Positions 57,058-64,000 of a DNA stretch of 64,000 nt are shown in pieces. This DNA comes from Benincasa hispida (Eukaryota; Streptophyta; Magnoliopsida; Cucurbitales; Cucurbitaceae). The position numbers and the translations under genes were made by a program. Under the pieces are notes generated by a model. It searched no databases. It was not told the DNA's origin and saw only the letters and a list, made by a program, of their open reading frames with translations. Location: positions 19,251,789 to 19,315,788 of the forward strand of contig NC_052350.1 of NCBI RefSeq assembly GCF_009727055.1. Reading direction: 5' to 3'. The first letter of the stretch is position 1. Each line of letters opens with the position of its first letter.

Positions 57058-57204
57058 TATTAAGGAATAAAAAATTGGAGTTGAAGATTTAGGGTGGAGT
57101 GTTGCAATCTCTCAATATATATAATAATATAGTTTGGTATTGATATATTATTGTGAGGTAATAATTTTTTGGCTTAGTCGAGTGTGCTATTTTGTTTCTT
57201 CAAA

Positions 57205-57209
57205 AGTAA

Positions 57210-57252
<43 letters not shown>

Positions 57253-57425
57253 GGCTATTTTGAATTACTTTTATTTATTTAAGTATTTTTGGCAATATAT
57301 ATGTTTAAAGTTGGACAAAGGAAGATTGGGAAGAGAAATCATACATACGTAAATATAAGCCTTTAGGGAAAATATTTTGAATGAAAGGAATTATTTATTT
57401 ATTTATTTATTTACTTACTTACTTG
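57205..57425. repeat. Microsatellites (AAT)n and (TTTA)n
   Basis: A run of about 13 AAT/ATA units at about 57209-57250, and TTTA units drifting into TTAC at about 57388-57424. Both lie between the chitinase 3' end and the CACTA element. They are probably polymorphic. Confidence 0.8.
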
Positions 57426-59324
57426 GGAGTGACTTTCCAATAATTTGAGGATAAGGAGATGGTTGAAAAACACTTCAGGAAAAACTACTTTTAGGAGGGC
57501 ATAAAACGCATGGTTAAAAGTAAAAAAACGTAACTAAAAATATTAACAATGCTGAAGCACGCGTTGCCAAGAATGTCATTGTTAGTGATATATTCACCAT
57601 GCATCGCTAAAAGACAATTTTTACTAACATGTACATGTAACTAAAAACTCACTTTTAACAACACGTTATTTGTCATTATTTGTATTATACAATGAAGTTG
57701 CAAGTTTGTCACTGAAAGTTAAGTTTTAACAACATATATGACTATTACTAAAGGTGGATCAATAATGGTCATTATAAGTATCTTTTGTAATATATGTAAA
57801 TGTCGGTAAAAATATTTCATTAATTAGAAAAACTAATATTAAATTCAATATACAAACTTGTTATCACTAGTACAAAATTAGGCTATAATATCAATCGAAA
57901 ATCGACACTATAGGATCTTTACATTGAAGAAGGCTAACTAAACAATATTTATGTGGATATATAATAAAAGTAACATGATATTTGTATAAACAACTTAACT
58001 TTCATCAAACATAACAATTAACTAATTTACTTCAACAAAAGTAATATAATTATTCGTCCTGTCCACAAACTATATTCAATTTATAAATATAAACGAAATT
58101 GGTAACTATAATAAGTACAAGACTCTAAAACGTTAATATCACTTAACTTCTCTAGCCGATTACTTTACCTAACAAATTAGAATAAAAGATGAAAACCCAT
58201 CAAGAAAATACAAATATAATTATGGTAAGCAATAAAATTGTATAAACATGGGTAGAGCAAATTACAAAGTGGAGATCTTAACCTTTACCCATATAATTTT
58301 CTAGTCTCTAAGTCGTCTCCCCATGTAAACAAGAGTTGAACTAACTTTTCTATTTGCATATTCAATTTTGAAATTCGATGTAATGTGTTACAATCCCCTT
58401 TTTCTAAGCACAAATGCTAGATAATAAATTTTCCCTCTGAAAAAATCAATATGGAAACTAGCGAACACAATAATGGTGAGAAGCACAAATGCATTAGCTC
58501 TTTATTATTAAACATGACTTATTGTTCCTACATTGTCTTCTTAACTAAAATGTGATTGTCAAAGTCATCAACACTTTTTTTTATTGCAAAAGCTACGATA
58601 CAAAAATTATAATGTCAAAAGTAATATGAACACCACACAATAATTACCACTCCAGATAGTCGACAAAGAAGCATGACATAATTCCAAACAACCTCTCGGC
58701 TCCCTTTTTTTTTTTCAGTATAGATTAGCATAATGTTGCAATCTATGAAATGGAAAGTAAAGTTCTAGCAGACAGCTATAAATGCACATATCCAAGAGAA
58801 AATAAATAACACAGAATAAAAGTGGAAAAAAAAAAAAAAAAAAACACAAATCCCAGGAAATCTCAAGGAGAAAAATCAACATCAAGAAGACAAAGTGTTG
58901 AAGAAGAAACTGAAGAGGAAAAACTGGTCTGGTAAGCAGATAAAAAACCCTTGGCTGACTGGCTACCCTTTTACCTGGTTTCATAGAAACTAAATGATTA
59001 AAAACAAATGAGAAATCCTTTCAAACCATTTAAGCCATTTTCGTTGGTGAAGTTGAATCTTAATTTCAAAATTAATTATCATGAATGAGGGCATAAATCA
59101 AAGGAATTGGATATGAGAAGTTGAATCATACCACTCGAAGGTCATTAGCGCGTGCAATCGTACCAGGTACCAGTCGACATTTGGATGGAGTGGTCGACAT
59201 TTGCGAGTAGTCGTGGAGTGGAGTCTGCAGGCGACGTTTGCATGGAGTCACCCTAAATCATAGAAAGAAAAGCGGAAAATGGAAAATGTAAAAAAACATA
59301 AATGGGATAAATGGGAAATGTAAA

Positions 59325-59342
59325 ATGGGGGGGGGGGGGGGG
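59325..59342 (+). repeat. Run of about 15 G followed by GAGAGGGGA
   Basis: A long homopolymeric G run in AT-rich DNA at about 59328-59342. It may form G-quadruplex structures and is a place where assembly length is unreliable. Confidence 0.8.
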
Positions 59343-59393
59343 AGAGGGGACCAAAAGGACCAAAATTTGATCCTATTTTAAAAAAAATAATAT

Positions 59394-59784
59394 TATGGTT
59401 GGTAACGAGGTAATCGGGCCGGAGATACACTTCCCATTCCCGCCCTATAAAGATTTTTAATTCTTGTCCACACCCCATTTTCCATTTTGAAGAGTCAGAA
59501 TCAGGGTCAAAGAATTCCAATTCAGGGATCGGGTCCCACAGAAAAAAAATTTTCCTGTATTATTTTTTATTTGAAATCAATATTTTTTATATACATATTG
59601 AAATGATACACTTTTAGGTAATAAGTTGATATTATTATTATTTATTTTTATTTAAATTAATTATAAAAAATATTTTCATTTCTTTATTTTAAAATTTAAT
59701 AGAAAATTAAAAGTTAATTATGTTATGAAATGAAATGAAAAAAAATTAAAAAAAAAACAAAAATAAGCTACTGTTATATATTTA

Positions 59785-59819
<35 letters not shown>

Positions 59820-59959
59820 TAAAAATTATTTGAGGCAAGGGTTGACGGGATCCCCACCCCATCCCTGCCCCGTCCCCAATTTGACATTGGGGATTTCCTG
59901 CCCCCATCAGGGCGGGTACCTATGGAGACCCGACTTTACAGAAATTTTTACCAACTCTA
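59394..59959. mobile_element. hAT-like MITE with GC-rich ends, inside the CACTA element
   Basis: The left end TATGGTTGGTAACG and the reverse complement of the right end TAGAGTTGGTAAAA are similar, and both ends lead into C/G-rich text (ATCGGGCC, GTCGGGTC). The flanks AATAATAT and AATATTAT agree at 5 of 8 bases, weak for an 8-bp duplication. GC-rich ends of this style are known from plant hAT relatives. A (TA)n run lies at about 59788-59815. Confidence 0.4.
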
Positions 59960-60187
59960 AATATTATAGATATTTAGCAACATCTTAATGTGTTGTTAAA
60001 AATATTTAATATTTAATAGCGTAGAATGATGCTTTACAAATTCTTTTAGTGGCGCTGGTTAAAAATGCATTGCTGAAAATGATAGTTTGTGACATATTTT
60101 TAATATGTTGCTATAAGTTGTCTTTTACCAACAAAAATTATTTGCGCCACTAAAAATTTATCATTAAAAACATATTTTCTTGTAGTG

Positions 60188-62109
60188 AAAAATGTATAAA
60201 AATAATATTGTTTGCTTTTCTTTGCTATATGTGAATGGTAGAATCAAATTTTTTATTTTAAATGGATAGTACAAATATTAATATATCAATTGAATTATTC
60301 TCATTTTAACTTAAAAGATAATACTGATATTATTGAATAATCATTCGTTGGGCAAGAGAAACAATTTTAATATTTATTTTATTAATGGTACACATTTGGC
60401 ATTTCTATCGATCAGTTTGAGACATTACTACTTTAAAATAATAATAATAATAATAATAATCTATAAAATAGTTGTTTATATTTAATGACTATTAATAATA
60501 GTCACAAATGGGTAACATTAAAAAATTGCACTAAATGTTCTAAAATTAAAAAATCGTGGATTTTTCTGCTAAATATACATCTAACTTTTATTACACTATT
60601 TTCTCTCCCCGGTCAATTTGGCTATAAATTTATGTCATAGAAACCTAATTTTGTTGGAGAGATTGTCTTCATCCTTTTTTCATATATAGGCCTTATTTAT
60701 TATTATTTTTTAATAGCGATCATAATATTGGACCTCCAAAACTTATTATGTTATACCATTTAGAGCTAAAAATGATACATCTTTTATCAATTAATTTGAC
60801 ATTTAGATAACAAGATTAATTGATGAAAAGAATTAAAAGCCTAATTTTCCTTACAAATTCAATTATTATAGATGATTTGGTTTGCAAGAGGTGATTTTCC
60901 TCTTCACTCTTTATTCTTTTTAATAACTACAAGTGTTTCGAATCAGTATACACACATTTCGACTAATTTCACGAAATAGCCCATTTAATCCTACAACATT
61001 TTTTTGGTTCTCCATTTATAAACTATATTTTAATTTTATGGAGTCAAGAGTCAAGATTTATATTAGAGGAATAAAATAAAAAGAAAAATGAAAATTGGAA
61101 GTTAATAAAAAATGGAGCAAAGTAAGATGAAAAGAAAAATAATAATATATAAAAACACACAAAAAAATAATAATAATAACGTGGCTTAGAAAATCATTCA
61201 TATTTATTGCCGTGATGATTGAAATTTGGACCATCAGTATCACCATACGTATCACAAAACAGAAATTTGAATCAATCCCTTTGAAAAATCAACGGTATTA
61301 TATATATATATATATATAACAAGATGAGTAGAAAGGTCATAAACTTCTAGTTATAATGGTTGATTCGATTGAAGTAGTCTAATTCTTAGGATCCGTTTAG
61401 ATTAGTTTGAGAAAAAAATATATTTTTAAAAAAATTCATTTTTAATTAAACATTTTTGATAAAAATATCTAAAATACATTTGAAAAATTATTTAAGTGGT
61501 TGTCAAACACTCTAATTTCTTCTAAAATGACTTATTTTTTAAATTAAATACTTGAAAATGTATTTCACACACATTCTTAAACTAGTTGGATTCTAATTTG
61601 TCGAGTTGATTTTATTTTTGTGAAATGAAGTTTTTCTTGTTAACTCTATAAATATTTGTCATTTTATATAAAAAGAGAGGATTTAAATCTTTTTTTTGCG
61701 ATTGAACTTTCAAAATAATAGGAATTTTTTAAGGTTTGTGTTAGCATGTTAACATATATCAAGTAAAAAACAAATAATGAAATGGTTATCGAATGTGCCT
61801 AAATTTTATAGGATTGAAAAAAATTATGTGAAATTATACATCAAATTCAAAATTAGAAAGTAGAATTATAACTATATGAATAATTCCAAGTGGTTTTTGC
61901 AATTTTTTTATGTAAAAATAAAAATAGGAAAAAATTGAGTAGACCCATCCACTATACATCTCAAGTTGCACTTATTGTCATATGACAATTTGATTTAAAA
62001 AATATTTTTTAAATTTCTTTTTATTTATATGGTAAAAAAAAGAAAGTAGGATAGTTAGGTAAAACCTAGAGTGCATTTAATCATTGCTCATAAAAATAAT
62101 AACCTAACA
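60188..62109. other. AT-rich spacer without a gene
   Basis: No coding region with a recognisable domain on either strand. Simple repeats: (AAT)n at about 60438-60462 and (TA)n at about 61298-61318. I see no TIR or LTR. Confidence 0.6.
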
Positions 62110-62118
62110 TTGAATTTA

Positions 62119-62712
62119 GAGAAAAATACCTTTTTGGTCCCTAAGTTTTGAGTCTGATTTTTATTTAGCTCCTAGGTTTCAAAATGTTACACATTTAGTC
62201 TTTAAGCTTTGAGTTTAGTTTCAATTTAGTATCTAACTTTCAAAATGTTACAATTTTATCCTTAACATTTGAGTTTTGCTTTAATTTGGTCCCTATGTTT
62301 CAAGATTTACACTTTTGATATCGATCATTCACTAAATATTCATTTTTCGTCTTCAATATTAATTTATGTTAATAAATTAAAAATCAGTAAAAGCAATATA
62401 ATTAACTAAGTTTCACTCTTTTTTATCACTTTTAAAATTAAATTTAAAATTTCACTTCATAATTATTTTTAATCAATTTATAGAAGTTGACATTAAAGAT
62501 TGAAAGTAAGTATTTCATGAAAGATTAAGGTTAACAATGTAAAATATTGAAATGCAAAGATCAAACTGAAACAAAACTCAAATCTCAAAGATAAAATTTT
62601 AAAATTTTAAAATTTAGAGACTAAATTAAAATAAAATTTAAAATTTAAAGACTAAATATATAATATTTAAAAAAACTAGATCAAAATCTAGAGACAAAAA
62701 CCTATTTTTCCC
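62119..62712. mobile_element. Fold-back MITE of MULE type (594 bp) with perfect 9-bp target duplication
   Basis: The left end GAGAAAAATACCTTTTT and the reverse complement of the right end GGGAAAAATAGGTTTTT are alike. The arms carry repeated phrases such as GGTCCCTAAGTTTTGAG and their complements. The flanks are TTGAATTTA at 62110-62118 and at 62713-62721, identical. There is no coding capacity. Same design as 11071-11593. Confidence 0.8.
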
Positions 62713-62721
62713 TTGAATTTA

Positions 62722-63754
62722 AGTAACTTATGTGAACCCAAACAAAACTGCCCTCGTGAGTCAAATGGTTTTATAATGTGGTCGGACTCGGGACTTGGGA
62801 AAAGTCAAAGGTTTGAAGTTTCTTTTTAGGACAAAGAAAATAAAGTTATCAAAAAATTTCCACCATATGGTCCATATTTAATCTAGAAAACTTTTTCATA
62901 AAAGTCTTTGAGTGTATTTTTCTTCTGCAAACTATTTTTAAAATCGGCACAATTCAACTAATCTAATTACCTTTCATCCACAACATATAATTTTATTTTT
63001 TAATTAATATATATATATATTTTTTTTTTGTGACTCATAATATAAAAAAATCAATCAATCTATAATGATTCTTATTTTGTTTTTTAAAATACATCAATTA
63101 TTATTTTTAAATTCGATAGACATAAAAAGTGAAAATCAAACCATCAACATTTGAAATGATTGTGTTTGGACTTTTTTATTCGATTTTTCCATCAACTCTT
63201 TTTTTTAATATGATATTCTTTATAGTTCTCTTCTCATACAGATACATTATTATTTTTCTAAAATATCTTTGAATGGTTTAGGCAGGATTTGCCATATCTA
63301 CTCAAAGAAAAAAAATGTATTTAAATACTCTTTATAATATATGTATGATAAAGATTAAATGGGTGGAGAATTGGTCAATTTGCTGAATAAAAAATTAAAA
63401 ATAAATAAATTGCTGATTGGTTGGAATGCGAGTGGGGCACTATATTTTAATATGGTTCTAAGACATTTTTAATTCATGTCCACAAATTTACTCGTTAGTT
63501 TTTGAAGTTCGATACTTGGACTATCAACTGGTCAAAAGTTATCCTATCATTAAATTTTAATATTCTACTGCAAAGCTATGCAAACTTCACCTTCTTAAAA
63601 ATTAAGAAGAAAATACACACACCAACCCTATTTTTTTTTTATTTAACATTAAAATAAGATCTTTAGAAAAATCTGAAAACAAAAAAAACTTTGACCAGAG
63701 ATGGACAAATGTGAAAGTTCACAACACAATAACTAGGAAGAAGTAATGTCATGG
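62722..63754. other. AT-rich spacer without a gene
   Basis: Nothing recognisable on either strand apart from homopolymer runs and a TA-rich tract at about 63005-63025. Confidence 0.6.
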
Positions 63755-64000
63755 ATAGAGATGTCCAATTTTCCCACGAAAACGAGACCCTGTGGGGCGA
63801 GAATTCCCCGATTAGGCGGGAAATGGGAGAGGGAGTGGGGAAAAAAAATTCTCCGCTAAACGGGGACGGAGACGGAAAATGTATTTATTTAGTATAGTTA
63901 TCTAATGTTATGTTATTATTATTATTATATAAATATTACATTTAAATTTTAAATCTGATTATTTATTGGAAAAGATAATGAATATGTTTAAATTTAGATT
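63755..64000. mobile_element. hAT-like element end, continuing past the window
   Basis: It begins TAGAGATGTCCAATTTTCCC and has a G/C-rich block to about 63880 (CCCTGTGGGGCGAGAATTCC, GGGGACGGAGACGG), then AT-rich text. TAGAGATG-type ends with such GC-rich subterminal blocks are common in plant hAT-type elements. The other end is not in the window. Confidence 0.35.

Larger units (their letters stand above)
57471..60187. mobile_element. CACTA (En/Spm-type) non-autonomous element, 2.7 kb
   Basis: The left end is CACTTCAGGAAAA and the right end, reverse complemented, CACTACAAGAAAA, 11 of 13 matching. Both flanks are AAA, the 3-bp duplication of CACTA elements, though A-rich flanks make this weak. 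Subterminal zones (57480-57770 and 59970-60180) are rich in short GTTA/AACA and GTGGCGC-type repeats in both orientations, as in CACTA ends. No transposase frame is present. A CACTAGTACAAAA motif at 57865 and a hAT-like insert at 59394-59959 suggest nested insertions. It starts 480 bases after the chitinase stop codon. Confidence 0.65.

Noticed and set aside
58715..59520. Two minus-strand frames of about 90 aa in the CACTA element
   Set aside because: They are Phe/Leu-rich compositional frames spanning homopolymer runs; no transposase motif was found.

Overview
The window is nuclear DNA from a flowering plant. It is AT-rich, has long noncoding stretches, spliced plant genes and plant-type Copia, Gypsy, MULE, CACTA and hAT elements. 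The DMP-family protein, the plant GH18 chitinase and the style of the 2-kb Copia LTRs suggest a eudicot, and my impression is a cucurbit such as melon, cucumber or gourd. That placement is inference; no database was searched.

Layout. Bases 1 to about 50,600 are an almost unbroken block of nested transposable elements with no intact host gene that I can find. It opens with LTR fragments (1-3600). A non-autonomous LTR element follows (LTRs 3720-4090 and 10690-11006); it contains a MULE (6244-10294), which in turn contains a solo LTR (7279-9375). Next come a fold-back MITE (11071-11593), tandem repeats, and the 3' end of a SIRE-like Copia element (13408-14687). A nearly complete minus-strand Copia element occupies 14688-23077. 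An envelope-like ORF (23078-26986) is split by a solo LTR (24796-26891). A Gypsy element with 1.4-kb LTRs lies at 27079-32318, followed by a plus-strand Gypsy integrase relic. A second nearly complete Copia element with both LTRs (34084-44265) sits inside the pol gene of a SIRE-like Copia element. Stacked solo LTRs (45249-48901) and a plus-strand Copia relic with its 3' LTR (48902-about 50602) close the block.

From about 50,600 the window changes to gene space. It holds a decayed GH18 chitinase exon (50635-50805), an intact intronless DMP8/9-type membrane protein gene (51521-52177), and an intact secreted class V GH18 chitinase gene. The chitinase has a 1093-bp first exon, a 1270-bp intron and a 23-bp last exon (54604-56989). 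Its upstream region carries a TGACGTCA bZIP site and a W-box core, fitting defence-type control. Downstream are only small DNA elements (CACTA 57471-60187 with a hAT-like insert, a MULE-type MITE 62119-62712, a hAT-like end at 63755) and AT-rich spacer.

Most retroelement genes are broken, and the damage I could read at key residues is nearly all C-to-T or G-to-A, as expected for methylated, silenced DNA. The two related Copia elements share an unusual 2.4-2.6 kb leader between primer-binding site and gag, with palindromic CGATCG arrays, AT-rich tandem repeats and a duplicated G-rich module; this is the least explained structure in the window. No tRNA, rRNA, CRISPR array or prokaryotic feature was seen.
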